64,000 nucleotides of DNA from UBA1723 sp045641625 (GCA_045641625.1 JAZUHH010000081.1:78461-142460), one strand, 5' to 3'; numbered from the stretch's first letter, positions 8,254 through 17,558 are shown. The notes: a model not told the origin generated them from the sequence alone. Numbers and translations: made by a program.

Positions 8254-8526
8254 CATATCACTTGCTTTGTAATGGGACTAAAAATGTAAGTTGGTTACTT
8301 TATGTTTTTGTTTTGTTTCACAGCATCTTATATTGAAATAGACACGCTTTAATACGAAAAAGATAAAGTTGAAAAGTTGTTTGTATTTGCGTAAAAGTTT
8401 TTGCAAATGCTTGATACCCAGATTCTTGTAATAGAATCAAGGAGTCTATGTATTGTCTTTTTTTGAAAGGGAGCACTAGGACTAAGTTGAAATAAAATTG
8501 TATTTCCCCTCATCATTTTTCGGATA
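8254..8526 (+). promoter_or_regulatory. Long 5' leader of the capsule operon
   Basis: About 265 bases of untranslated RNA are predicted between the promoter and upxY. Two small hairpins can form: atttgc/gcaaat (8385-8408) and gattct/agaatc (8421-8438), the latter followed by T-rich DNA at 8455-8465. In Bacteroides the UpxY proteins act on such leaders to allow transcription of the downstream operon. That role is inferred here. The gap 7997-8183 shows nothing else I can name. Confidence 0.45.
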
Positions 8527-9087
8527 ATGGAAACTCTGCCTAATCTAGAAAATACTGCTTGTCAATGGTATGCTATGCGTACCCTGGGCAGACTGTGTGA
8601 GGTCGCAGTCAAGAAAAGGCTTGAGGAGGATAACATTCGTTATTTTCAGGCCATGCACACAGTGGTCAAGGTAGTGAAAGGGAAAAAGACAAAGATAGAG
8701 GAACCGATAATCTCAAACTTGATCTTTGTCTATGGGGAAAAGGAGAGAATAGTTCCTCACACTGCTATAGGTACAAACTTCCAGTTCATATTCAACAAGT
8801 GCAGCGGTAAGGCTGGCGACTGCTTGGTTGTGCCAACGAAGAAGATGGAGGACTTTATCCGCATTGTCGAGTCCAGAGGCGAGAATGTTAATGTCTTTAA
8901 TCCGGAAGATGTCCAGCTGACTAACGGACAGAAGATTCGCGTCATAGGCGGACCTTTTGACGGTGTGGATGGCGTTTTCGTAAAAATGAAGGGCAAGCGT
9001 AATCGCAGGCTTGTCGTAGTTCTTGACGGTTGGGCTCTTGGTGTATCTGCCGAGGTTGAACCGGATATGGTTGAAATTTTGAAATAA
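8527..9087 (+). CDS. UpxY/NusG-family transcription antiterminator
   Basis: The 186-residue protein has an N-terminal NusG-like domain (WYAMRTLGRLCEVAVKKRLEED, about residues 13-110) and a C-terminal KOW motif (IGGPFDGVDGVFVKMKGKRNRR, about 139-160). First genes of Bacteroides capsule operons encode such specialised NusG paralogs, which bind RNA polymerase at the operon leader and prevent early termination. Its position directly before export genes supports this. No UpxZ-like inhibitor gene follows, unlike the classical Bacteroides loci. Confidence 0.9.
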   Translation: METLPNLENTACQWYAMRTLGRLCEVAVKKRLEEDNIRYFQAMHTVVKVVKGKKTKIEEPIISNLIFVYGEKERIVPHTAIGTNFQFIFNKCSGKAGDCLVVPTKKMEDFIRIVESRGENVNVFNPEDVQLTNGQKIRVIGGPFDGVDGVFVKMKGKRNRRLVVVLDGWALGVSAEVEPDMVEILK

Positions 9088-9118
9088 TTTAAGGACCCTT
9101 AAAATAGATTTTTGATTA

Positions 9119-9922
9119 ATGAAACAAATTTTAAAAGTTGTCTCGGCAGTATTGTGCGTTTTTGCATTGAGTTCGTGCAAGACTCAGGAGAAAATGCTTT
9201 ATTTCCAGGACGTAGAGTCTAACGCATCAGAAGCAATAAATGGAGAAAGAGATATTAAGCTTCAGCCTAAGGATCAGATTTCTATTATTGTGAACAGCAA
9301 GGATCCTCAGTTGGCTGCTTTGTTCAACCTTTCTACGTCTCGCTACCAGACAGGTCGTACATCCCTTAATTATGGAAGTAACGGAGAGATTTCGGGTTAT
9401 ACACTTGATGACAATGGAGATATTGATTTCCCAGTAGTAGGAAAAGTTCACATTGCCGACATGACTAAGAGTCAGGTTGCTGCATTCATAAAGTCTAAGC
9501 TTGTAGAGAACAATTTGGTGAACGATCCGGTTGTTACAGTTGAGTTTATGAATTTGTATTTCTCTGTTCTTGGTGAGGTTAACAAACCAGGCAAATACAT
9601 GATCACTAAGGACCAGATAACATTGCTTGAGGCTATAAGTATGGCAGGTGACTTGTCTGTCTATGGTGTTCGTAGTGGAATTTATGTGGTTAGAGAGGAG
9701 GCAGGAAAGCGTACAACATACAACGTGGATATTCGCAAGAAGAATTTGTTTGAATCTCCTGCTTATTATTTGAAGCAGAATGATGTGGTGTACGTTCAGC
9801 CAAACAGAACAAAGACAAAGAACTCAAATATCGGTAGCAGTACATCTCTAATGGTAAGTGCAACTTCGGTATTGGTTTCAGTTGCGACTTTGGTTGTAAA
9901 CGTCATTAGATTAAACAAGTAG
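9119..9922 (+). CDS. Wza-like polysaccharide export lipoprotein
   Basis: The 267-residue protein has a lipoprotein signal with lipobox LSSC (Cys20), a Poly_export domain beginning near KLQPKDQISIIVNSKDPQ and continuing through DNGDIDFPVVGKVHIADMTKSQV, and a SLBB-type segment (YFSVLGEVNKPGKYMI...ITLLEAISMAGDL). A hydrophobic C-terminal segment (SLMVSATSVLVSVATLVVNVI) probably crosses the outer membrane. It would form the outer-membrane channel for capsule or exopolysaccharide together with the kinase encoded next. Confidence 0.93.
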   Translation: MKQILKVVSAVLCVFALSSCKTQEKMLYFQDVESNASEAINGERDIKLQPKDQISIIVNSKDPQLAALFNLSTSRYQTGRTSLNYGSNGEISGYTLDDNGDIDFPVVGKVHIADMTKSQVAAFIKSKLVENNLVNDPVVTVEFMNLYFSVLGEVNKPGKYMITKDQITLLEAISMAGDLSVYGVRSGIYVVREEAGKRTTYNVDIRKKNLFESPAYYLKQNDVVYVQPNRTKTKNSNIGSSTSLMVSATSVLVSVATLVVNVIRLNK

Positions 9923-9944
9923 TAACTACCTTATATAGTATAAG

Positions 9945-12341
9945 ATGGAAGAACAGAAAATAGTTAATAATAATATAGCTCCTAACAGAGTAGAGGAGGA
10001 AGAGGGAGGAATCACAATACAGGAAATCATTGGCATGTTCGTGCCAAGATGGAAATGGTTTGTGCTTTCATTGGTTGTGTGCCTTTCTGCGGCCACTTTC
10101 TATTTGCTGAAAACACCTCCTACTTACACTCGTTCGGCGCAGTTGCTCATCAAAGATCAGAACAAGGCCAAGTCCAGCAAGATTTTTGACCAGATGCAGG
10201 ATATGGGATTCTTGGCAAGCAAATCGAATGTTTACGATGAACTTTTGACTATTCAGTCACCCACTCTTATGTCTCAGGTTGTTCTGGATCTAAGACTAAA
10301 TGACAAGTATGTGGCAAAGAAGGGCTTGCGTTCGATAGATCTATACAAGAATACTCCGGTATTTGTAAATTGGGAGACTCCAACTTATGACCAGAACATT
10401 TCTTTCAACATTCATGTGGATTACAGCAATAGCAAGGTAGTTCTTTCCAATTTTGTTACCGGGAATGGCGTGTCGGAGGATAAGATACCTGCTGATCTAG
10501 GTGCAATGGTTTCTACTCCTGCCGGTAATTTGACAGTTGTTTCTTCTGGTGTGGTAAACGAGTCTTGGGTGATTGAGGATTTGACATATTCCCGTGTTCA
10601 TCTTCAGACAATTACTGATGTTTATTGCGGTAAGTTCAGTGCGGCTTTGTCCGATAAGGAGGCCTCAGCTATTGACTTGACAGTAAGTGATGCGTCTGCT
10701 ACTAAGGCTGTTGATATTCTTAATTCGTTGATAGATATCTATAACCAGAATTGGGTTGCTGACAGAAACAAGATGGCAGAGGCGACATCTGAGTTTATAA
10801 ATGTTCGACTTGATGTCATTAAGGAGGAACTTACTGGTGTTGATAACAGTATTGCAAGTTTTAAGGGTGATCATTTGTTGCCGGATGTTAGAGAGGTTTC
10901 CAGACTTTACCTTGAGCAGAGTTCTCAGAATGTCAAGCATATTTTGTCTTTGCAGAGTCAGCTCGCAACTGTAGAGTATATGCAGGAGGTTTTGTCTAAG
11001 CAGGATTTTGATACTCCGTTGCCTACTTCGTCTGCTTTGTCAAATGCAACTCTTCAGCGTCAGGTTGAGAGCTACAATACAACGATGCTTGACCGAAACA
11101 AACTTCTTTCAAACAGTAGTGAGTCCAATCCTTTGGTTGTTGACTTGACAAAGTCTTTGCAGTCTATGCAGGTTGCTATCCTTCAGAGTGTGAACAATGA
11201 GATCACTTCCCTGAACATGCAGATTAAGACTTTGAAGGAGCAGGAGGCTGTCAACATTGGTAAGATTGCCAAGAGCCCCGATCATGCTAAATACTTGCAG
11301 AACGAGGAGCGTCAGCAGAAGGTTATGGAAGGTTTGTATTTGTTCCTGCTTCAGAAGCGTGAGGAGAACGAGCTTTCAAAGGCCTTTACTGCATATAACT
11401 CTCGAGTTATCACTGAGCCAAGAGGAAGCTTGTCGCCGGTATCTCCGAAGCGTACAAAGGTTATGTTGATTGCATTCCTTGTTGGTTTGCTGCTTCCTGC
11501 AGGTGTTATCTATCTTCTCGAGAGCATGAACACAAAGATTAGAGGCAAGAAGGATATAGAGAAGCTTACTCTTCCTTTTGCCGGAGAAGTTCCTTTGTAT
11601 GTAGATCCAAAGAATAAAGACAGAAAGGGTGTTTACCTTATTGTTAAGGAGGGTGCCCGTAATGTTATAAACGAGGCTTTCCGTGTCGTTCGTACCAACA
11701 TTGACTTTATGATTGGTCATGGCGACAAGAAGGTGATCATGACAACATCTTTGAATCCTGGAAGTGGAAAGAGCTTTATCACCGCTAACCTTGCATGCTG
11801 TATGTCTTTGAAGAAGAAGCGTGTGGTTGCCATTGACTTGGATTTGCGATGTGCTGCATTGTCCCAGGTTGTAGGAAATCCTAAGGTCGGTGTTGTTGAT
11901 TACTTGAACGGAGACGAGAGGGACTGGAGAAAAGTTATTGTTAAGGTTGACGGAAGTTCTTCATACGACATAATTCCAGTAGGAACATTGCCTCCGAATC
12001 CAACAGAGCTGTTGTTCAACGGCGAGTTTTTGAAGAATATGATCGATGAGTTGAAGAAGGAGTATGACTATATTTTCCTTGACTGTCCTCCGGTTGATGT
12101 TGTTGCAGATGCAGGTATTGTTTCAGAGTTCGCTGACATGACAATGTTTGTTGTTCGTGCCGGACTTCTAGAGAAATCAATGCTTCCTACGGTGGATTCG
12201 CTTTATGCTTCAAAGAAGTATCCTTCAATGGCTCTAGTTCTTAACTGCACTAAGCTTTCAGGATCGTATGGATATGGTTACGGCTACGGTTATGGCTATG
12301 GCTACGGTTATGGAAAGTATGTCTCTAACGAAGAGGATTAG
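9945..12341 (+). CDS. Wzc-like polysaccharide co-polymerase / tyrosine kinase
   Basis: The 798-residue protein has an N-terminal Wzz domain with a membrane segment at about 35-55, a long periplasmic coiled region, a second membrane segment at about 504-525 (VMLIAFLVGLLLPAGVIYLL), and a BY-kinase domain with Walker A (NPGSGKSFITANLA, near 604), Walker A' (VVAIDLDLR) and Walker B (YDYIFLDCPPVD). It ends in eight alternating Tyr-Gly units plus KY, the site of autophosphorylation in this family. It controls chain length and export with the Wza-like protein and the phosphatase downstream. Confidence 0.95.
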   Translation: MEEQKIVNNNIAPNRVEEEEGGITIQEIIGMFVPRWKWFVLSLVVCLSAATFYLLKTPPTYTRSAQLLIKDQNKAKSSKIFDQMQDMGFLASKSNVYDELLTIQSPTLMSQVVLDLRLNDKYVAKKGLRSIDLYKNTPVFVNWETPTYDQNISFNIHVDYSNSKVVLSNFVTGNGVSEDKIPADLGAMVSTPAGNLTVVSSGVVNESWVIEDLTYSRVHLQTITDVYCGKFSAALSDKEASAIDLTVSDASATKAVDILNSLIDIYNQNWVADRNKMAEATSEFINVRLDVIKEELTGVDNSIASFKGDHLLPDVREVSRLYLEQSSQNVKHILSLQSQLATVEYMQEVLSKQDFDTPLPTSSALSNATLQRQVESYNTTMLDRNKLLSNSSESNPLVVDLTKSLQSMQVAILQSVNNEITSLNMQIKTLKEQEAVNIGKIAKSPDHAKYLQNEERQQKVMEGLYLFLLQKREENELSKAFTAYNSRVITEPRGSLSPVSPKRTKVMLIAFLVGLLLPAGVIYLLESMNTKIRGKKDIEKLTLPFAGEVPLYVDPKNKDRKGVYLIVKEGARNVINEAFRVVRTNIDFMIGHGDKKVIMTTSLNPGSGKSFITANLACCMSLKKKRVVAIDLDLRCAALSQVVGNPKVGVVDYLNGDERDWRKVIVKVDGSSSYDIIPVGTLPPNPTELLFNGEFLKNMIDELKKEYDYIFLDCPPVDVVADAGIVSEFADMTMFVVRAGLLEKSMLPTVDSLYASKKYPSMALVLNCTKLSGSYGYGYGYGYGYGYGYGKYVSNEED
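12267..12314 (+). repeat. Tyr-Gly codon repeat in the kinase tail
   Basis: Eight tandem TAY-GGN codon pairs encode an alternating Tyr-Gly tail. Third-base changes (tat/tac, gga/ggt/ggc) show it is maintained at the protein level, but the 6-base periodicity could still allow copy-number change. Confidence 0.9.
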
Positions 12342-12344
12342 TGT

Positions 12345-13058
12345 ATGTCTTTCTTTGATTTGTTCAGTTCCAAAGTTACATTGAGGAATTCTGGATTGAT
12401 GACAGGTTCAGTGGATAATCATTGCCATTTGTTGCCTGGTGTTGATGATGGAATAACAAAGATGGAGAGCACGTTGTCTTTACTTTCATCTATGGAGGAA
12501 GCCGGAGTCAGAGAGTGCTGGTTTACTCCCCATATTATGGAGGATATTCCGAACAGGACTGAAATGTTGAAGCAGAGATTTGACGAGGTAAAGGCAGAAT
12601 ACAAAGGTTCGGTATCTCTAAATCTTGCTGCTGAGTATATGCTCGACAATCTTTTTTCGGAGAGACTAAAGGCAAATGATCTGCTTGTTCATAAGAATCA
12701 GAGCATTCTTGTGGAAAGTTCGTGTCTTGTTGCTCCCTATGGTTTTGAATCCAAGCTTGAAGAAATCAAGCACGCGGGATATTTCCCGATTCTCGCCCAT
12801 CCGGAAAGATATGTTTTCCTTGATAAGCGAGAGTACGAGAAATTGAAGAAGATGGATGTGAGGTTTCAACTAAATATAACGTCTTTGCTTGGATTATATG
12901 GACCTATGGTCAGAGACAAGGCGGAATTCCTTTTAGAGAAAGGAATGTATAACTATGTTGGAACTGATACCCATAGGTCTGACAGATGGTTGCAGATGTT
13001 GGATCAGAAGCTCAGGAAGAAACACGTTGATTTGTTAAGTTACATTATAAATAATTAA
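12345..13058 (+). CDS. CpsB/YwqE-type tyrosine-protein phosphatase (PHP fold)
   Basis: The 237-residue protein shows PHP metal-binding motifs: DNHCHLLPGVDDG (about residues 24-36), FTPHIMED, an invariant Glu in the AAEYMLD segment, LAHPERY (about 146-152) and GTDTHRSD near 205. These bind the metal centre of Mn-dependent phosphotyrosine phosphatases that oppose BY-kinases. The start codon is three bases after the kinase stop, so the pair is coupled and this enzyme probably dephosphorylates the Tyr-Gly tail. Confidence 0.92.
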   Translation: MSFFDLFSSKVTLRNSGLMTGSVDNHCHLLPGVDDGITKMESTLSLLSSMEEAGVRECWFTPHIMEDIPNRTEMLKQRFDEVKAEYKGSVSLNLAAEYMLDNLFSERLKANDLLVHKNQSILVESSCLVAPYGFESKLEEIKHAGYFPILAHPERYVFLDKREYEKLKKMDVRFQLNITSLLGLYGPMVRDKAEFLLEKGMYNYVGTDTHRSDRWLQMLDQKLRKKHVDLLSYIINN

Positions 13059-13066
13059 ATCAAGTT

Positions 13067-14104
13067 ATGTCAAAGATTGTATTGACAGGTGGTTGTGGTT
13101 TTATTGGTAGCCACACTTGCGTTCAGCTGCAGAATGCAGGTTACGATGTGATTGTTATTGATAATCTGTCAAACTCGTCTGCGGATGTTGTTGACAATAT
13201 AGCTAAGATTACAGGAAAGCGTCCTGCTTTCTACAATATAGATTGTTGCGATCTTCCCGCTCTTAAGGAAGTGTTTGCAAAAGAAACTGACATTGTTGGT
13301 GTCGTTCATTTTGCTGCAAGCAAGGCTGTAGGTGAGTCAGTCTTGAAGCCAATGCTTTACTATCGCAATAATATCACTTCTTTGCTTAACATGCTTGACA
13401 TGGCAGAGCAGTATTCTCTCAAGGGTTTTGTTTTCTCTTCTTCATGTACTGTTTATGGTGAGCCTGACGAGGGCAATAATCCGGTAAGAGAGACTTCTCC
13501 TATCAAGCCAGCAACAAGTCCTTACGGAAATACAAAGCAGATTGCAGAGGAGATTATTTCAGACTTGATGAAGGCTGGAGCAAAGTTCAAGAGCATTTTG
13601 TTGAGATATTTCAATCCAATTGGTGCGCATCCTACGGCTTACATCGGAGAGTTGCCTAATGGAGTGCCTCAGAATCTTCTGCCTTATGTTTGTCAGGCGG
13701 CTATGGGTATCCGCAAAGAGTTGAGTGTGTTCGGAGACGACTATGGAACTCCGGACGGAACATGTATTCGCGACTATATTGACGTGAATGACCTTGCAAA
13801 GGCTCATGTTCGTGCTATCGACCGTCTTGTAAAGGGAGAGCAGAGCGAGAGCATAGATGTGTTCAATCTTGGAACAGGACGTGGAGTTTCTGTGCTTGAA
13901 CTAGTGAACACATTTATGGAGGCAACAGGTGTAAAAGTGCCTTATAAGATTGCGCCAAGACGCGGTGGAGATATAGAGAAGATTTGGGGTAATGTAGATA
14001 AGGCGAATACCGTTCTTGGATGGAAGGCTGAAGTTCCTTTGAAGGAGACGCTTGCCAATGCTTGGCGCTGGCAGATGGCTCTAAGAGAGAAGGGTGTGAT
14101 GTAA
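13067..14104 (+). CDS. galE: UDP-glucose 4-epimerase
   Basis: The 345-residue SDR enzyme has the NAD-binding motif TGGCGFIGSH (residues 7-16), the catalytic Ser in SSSCTVYG and the YxxxK motif YGNTK (about 155-159), followed by the GalE-typical YFNPIGAHPT. It interconverts UDP-glucose and UDP-galactose (and perhaps the N-acetyl forms), supplying galactose-type donors for the polysaccharide. It follows the phosphatase by 8 bases and is followed by a toxin-antitoxin remnant. Confidence 0.94.
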   Translation: MSKIVLTGGCGFIGSHTCVQLQNAGYDVIVIDNLSNSSADVVDNIAKITGKRPAFYNIDCCDLPALKEVFAKETDIVGVVHFAASKAVGESVLKPMLYYRNNITSLLNMLDMAEQYSLKGFVFSSSCTVYGEPDEGNNPVRETSPIKPATSPYGNTKQIAEEIISDLMKAGAKFKSILLRYFNPIGAHPTAYIGELPNGVPQNLLPYVCQAAMGIRKELSVFGDDYGTPDGTCIRDYIDVNDLAKAHVRAIDRLVKGEQSESIDVFNLGTGRGVSVLELVNTFMEATGVKVPYKIAPRRGGDIEKIWGNVDKANTVLGWKAEVPLKETLANAWRWQMALREKGVM

Positions 14105-14134
14105 AGTCATATTTAAGAGAGAATATTTATTATC

Positions 14135-14386
14135 ATGGATGCAAATGTATTGTCTTTGACAGATAGTTATTGGGATTCTCTCAAGAATTTAAGCGACAAG
14201 GTAAAGCTTGCCCTTATTTCCAGGTTGTCTGAAAGTATTGCAGTCAAGGATACTGCAAAAACTGATGATGACTCTGCTTTAGAGCGATTGGCAGGGACTT
14301 GGGAAGATGACTTAACTTCCGATGAGATGATTGAATTCTTGAAGGAGTCTCGTACTTTTCATGATAAGAGACAGTATTTTGAATAG
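14135..14386 (+). CDS. Antitoxin-like protein of a VapBC-type pair
   Basis: The 83-residue acidic protein (SLTDSYWDSLKNLSDKVKLAL) has the helical N terminus and Asp/Glu-rich tail (TWEDDLTSDEMIEFLKESR) common in small Bacteroidota antitoxins that precede PIN toxins. Its TAG stop overlaps the GTG start of the PIN gene by one base, the usual TA coupling. No classical AbrB or RHH motif is evident, so the call rests on context and composition. It is inserted between galE and the initiating transferase inside the capsule operon. Confidence 0.65.
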   Translation: MDANVLSLTDSYWDSLKNLSDKVKLALISRLSESIAVKDTAKTDDDSALERLAGTWEDDLTSDEMIEFLKESRTFHDKRQYFE

Positions 14387-14786
14387 TGCGTTATCTTCTT
14401 GATACAAATATCTGTGCTCATTTAGCCAGAGGAAAATTTGGAATTGGCGAAAAACTCAAGCAAATTGGTCTGCATAATTGTTGCATCTCTGTAATAACAA
14501 AGATAGAGTTGTTGTATGGTGCAGAGTGTAGCATGTCAAAAGAAAAAAACAAGGCTTGGGTTAATGCTTTATGTGAAAGTGTAGAAGTGTTGCCTTTGTC
14601 TGACGACGTAATTAATAGTTTTGTGAGTTAAAGGTTAAGTTAAGAAAGAGCGGTTTTTTAGTCGATGATTTTGATTTGTTAATTGCGACAACGTCTATTT
14701 CGGGTGATTGTATAATGGTTACAGAAAATGAGAAGCATTTTTCCCGTATAGATGGAATCATTGTAGAAAATTGGGTAATAAGGTAA
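14386..14786 (+). pseudogene. PIN-domain toxin (VapC type), frameshifted
   Basis: Translation from GTG 14386 gives the PIN N terminus (RYLLDTNICAHLARG with the first catalytic Asp, then SVITKIELLYGAE) but stops at 14629-14631 after 81 codons. Shifting to the frame of GAG 14625 restores the rest of the domain: ELKVKLRKSGFLVDDFDLLI, then ATTSISGDCIMVTENEKHFS and a tail to TAA 14784-14786. The late catalytic Asp residues (DDFDLLIA) therefore lie beyond the shift. One missing base explains it. The toxin is probably inactive unless the shift is a sequencing error or a slippage event. Confidence 0.85.
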
Positions 14787-14807
14787 TTATAAAGAGATTA
14801 ATAGCAA

Positions 14808-16205
14808 ATGGTAACTCGTGTAACTTCAAATTCGCTTGTTCACAACATTCTCATACTGCTGGATTTTGTTCTTTTGTTTCTGGTGGTATGGTTGTTTTCG
14901 AGCTATAGCGGTTATCTTTTTGTTCGCCCTCACGCTTTTTGGGCGGCTTCTGCAGCGGCAATGGTGCTTGCAGAGATAGGTTTTTCTACCGTTGTGCATC
15001 TTCATTATCAGAGTTTTGACAGGGTGCTTAGACGCGTAACCCTTTTGACTTTGGTATTTGGATTTTCTTTGTATTTCTTTTGCGGAGTCAGCAAACTGAC
15101 AATAGGAAATATCGTCAGTTACAAGGCGATTGCTTTGGTGATTGCCATAATGTATGTTGTCTTGATTCTGGCTCGTATGGTCGAGCATTTGTTTATCAAG
15201 TCAGCTCGTTCAAAGGGAAAGAACTCTCGCTATCTTGCTTTCGTGGGAGATGCACAGAGCATCAAGAATCTTTTGCCTGTCCTTAATCTTAACTCAACTT
15301 CCGGTTTGAAGCTGACTGGTTATTTCTCTGCCGAAGATGATGCTGAGATCTCCGCAAGTATGCCTTATCTCGGAAACTATGAGCAGATGAAGGCAAGGTT
15401 AGAGGTAGATGAGAAAATTTCGGACGATATCTATTGCAGTCTTCCTGCGACTGACAAGGACATGATAAATGGCCTTATTTGTCATAGTATGGCGCAAAGC
15501 ACAAGATTCTATTATCTTCCTGACTTTATGGAGAATTTTGGACACTATCTGTCTCCTCAGTTGGTTGGAGACCAGATTGTTTTCACTAACTTCTCTGAAC
15601 CATTGATGGATCCTTCAAACAGACTGATGAAGAGAATTTTCGACATTCTTGTAAGTGGAGTTATCACTTTGTTCATTCTTCCTTTGATTCCAATAATTGC
15701 TTTGATTATCAAGATTCAGTCTCCTGGACCGATTTTCTTCAAGCAGCTGAGAACGGGATTGAACGGAGAGGATTTCTATTGCTACAAGTTCCGTTCAATG
15801 CATGTGAATAAGGATGCAGACAAGCTTCAGGCAACAAAGGATGATCCTCGAAAGTTTGCTTTCGGTAACTTCATGCGTAAGAGCAATATCGACGAGTTGC
15901 CTCAGTTCTTCAATGTCTTGAAGGGAGATATGAGTATCGTAGGACCTCGTCCTCACATGCTCGCCCATACAGAGGAGTACAGACACAAGATCGAGGAGTA
16001 TATGCTTCGTCACTATGTACGTCCAGGAATCACAGGTTGGGCGCAGGTAACTGGCTTCCGTGGAGAGACAAAGGAGTTGTGGCAGATGGAGGGAAGAGTG
16101 AAGCGCGACATCTGGTACATCCAGAACTGGAGCTTCTTCTTGGATATTAGAATAATATATAGAACAGCCATGCAGGTGTTCCATAGGGACGAGAATGCGT
16201 GGTAA
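14808..16205 (+). CDS. Undecaprenyl-phosphate glycosyl-1-phosphate transferase (WcaJ type)
   Basis: The 465-residue protein has four N-terminal membrane segments (within residues 10-115), a CoA-binding-like cytoplasmic middle, a fifth membrane segment at about 280-300, and the conserved catalytic block: SPGPIFFKQLRTGLNG, FRSMHVNKDAD, NIDELPQFFNVLKGDMSIVG (Asp-Glu) and RPGITGWAQV. The family transfers a hexose-1-phosphate (often glucose or galactose) from UDP-sugar to undecaprenyl phosphate, starting each repeat unit at the inner membrane. The sugar cannot be told from sequence. Confidence 0.93.
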   Translation: MVTRVTSNSLVHNILILLDFVLLFLVVWLFSSYSGYLFVRPHAFWAASAAAMVLAEIGFSTVVHLHYQSFDRVLRRVTLLTLVFGFSLYFFCGVSKLTIGNIVSYKAIALVIAIMYVVLILARMVEHLFIKSARSKGKNSRYLAFVGDAQSIKNLLPVLNLNSTSGLKLTGYFSAEDDAEISASMPYLGNYEQMKARLEVDEKISDDIYCSLPATDKDMINGLICHSMAQSTRFYYLPDFMENFGHYLSPQLVGDQIVFTNFSEPLMDPSNRLMKRIFDILVSGVITLFILPLIPIIALIIKIQSPGPIFFKQLRTGLNGEDFYCYKFRSMHVNKDADKLQATKDDPRKFAFGNFMRKSNIDELPQFFNVLKGDMSIVGPRPHMLAHTEEYRHKIEEYMLRHYVRPGITGWAQVTGFRGETKELWQMEGRVKRDIWYIQNWSFFLDIRIIYRTAMQVFHRDENAW

Positions 16206-16300
16206 AGGTGGAAATATTTAGTAAGACTCGAAAAAAATAAAGTGCATAATCAGGCATGCCGATACTTTCGCTTGCTACAAATGAGCAAATAATATTAAGT

Positions 16301-17434
16301 ATGAAGAATATAGTTATCACAGGTGGTGCAGGTTTTATTGGAAGCCATGTTGTCCGTCTTTTTGTAAACAAATATCCAGAGTATAACATCATCAACCTGG
16401 ATAAGCTAACGTATGCAGGAAACTTGGCGAACCTCAAGGATATAGAGAATAAGCCTAACTACAAGTTTGTCAAGATGGATATCTGTGATTTCGATGCTTT
16501 CTATCAGCTTATGCAGGACGAAAATATAGATGGTATAATTCACCTTGCTGCAGAGAGTCATGTTGACCGATCTATAAAGGACCCATTCACATTTGCGAAG
16601 ACTAACGTAATGGGTACACTATCACTCCTTCAGGCTGCAAAACTCTATTGGGAGTCGCTTCCTGAGAAATATGACGGCAAGCGTTTCTATCATATTTCTA
16701 CTGATGAGGTGTATGGCGCATTGGAGATGACACATCCAGAAGGAGTTCCTGCTCCATTCTCTACTAAGGCATCATCAGAGGCTCAGCATGAGGCGTACGG
16801 AGAGGAGTTTTTCTTGGAATCAACCAAGTATAATCCTCACTCACCATATTCCGCAAGTAAGGCTTCAAGCGATCACTTCGTACGTGCATTCCACGATACC
16901 TACGGCATGCCTACCATCGTGACCAACTGCTCGAACAATTATGGTCCTTATCAGTTCCCAGAGAAGCTTATTCCTCTGTTCATCAACAATATCTGTCACC
17001 GGAAGCCGTTGCCTGTCTATGGCAGGGGGGAGAACGTGCGTGACTGGCTATACGTAGTTGATCATGCTCGTGCTATCGATACCATCTTCCATAATGGTAC
17101 TATTGCCGAAACATACAACATTGGCGGCTTCAATGAGTGGAAGAACATCGACATCATCAAGGTTGTCATCAATACTGTTGACCGTCTCTTAGGTCGTCCT
17201 GAGGGAGCTGACTTGGATTTGATTACATATGTGACAGATCGTCTTGGCCATGATGCACGTTATGCTATTGACTCGCGAAAGCTTCAGGCAGAACTTGGGT
17301 GGGAACCAAGCTTGCAGTTTGAGGAAGGCATAGAAAAGACCGTAAAGTGGTATCTTGATAATGAGGAATGGCTCAATAATATTACTTCAGGTGAATACGA
17401 AAAGTATTACTATTCAATGTATTCGATTCGATAA
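16301..17434 (+). CDS. rfbB: dTDP-glucose 4,6-dehydratase
   Basis: The start is ATG 16301 (MKNIVITGGAGFIGSH); an in-frame ATG at 16256 would add 15 residues not found in the family. The 377-residue SDR enzyme has the GGAGFIGSH dinucleotide motif, HLAAESHVDRSI, the catalytic STDEVYG (Thr-Asp-Glu) and YSASK, and RDWLYVVDH. It makes dTDP-4-keto-6-deoxy-D-glucose. A G6 run (17025-17030) is read in frame in VYGRGENVRD. Downstream partners RmlC and RmlD are absent; the next gene is a dead transaminase. Confidence 0.95.
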   Translation: MKNIVITGGAGFIGSHVVRLFVNKYPEYNIINLDKLTYAGNLANLKDIENKPNYKFVKMDICDFDAFYQLMQDENIDGIIHLAAESHVDRSIKDPFTFAKTNVMGTLSLLQAAKLYWESLPEKYDGKRFYHISTDEVYGALEMTHPEGVPAPFSTKASSEAQHEAYGEEFFLESTKYNPHSPYSASKASSDHFVRAFHDTYGMPTIVTNCSNNYGPYQFPEKLIPLFINNICHRKPLPVYGRGENVRDWLYVVDHARAIDTIFHNGTIAETYNIGGFNEWKNIDIIKVVINTVDRLLGRPEGADLDLITYVTDRLGHDARYAIDSRKLQAELGWEPSLQFEEGIEKTVKWYLDNEEWLNNITSGEYEKYYYSMYSIR

Positions 17435-17558
17435 TCAAATATATAGAAGTATAAAACATTATAAAACAATATACTGCCGGACTTCCCTAACTCTTCTTTC
17501 CCCTAAGTAGAGGGATTGAGAGGAGAAGTGAGACTAAGAGATGTGAGGGGACTAAATT

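Noticed and set aside
7997..8526. Invertible (Mpi-type) capsule promoter
   Set aside because: I looked for long inverted repeats around the promoter and found only the 9-base TTAGCAATA pair, too short and too close for a site-specific inversion system.
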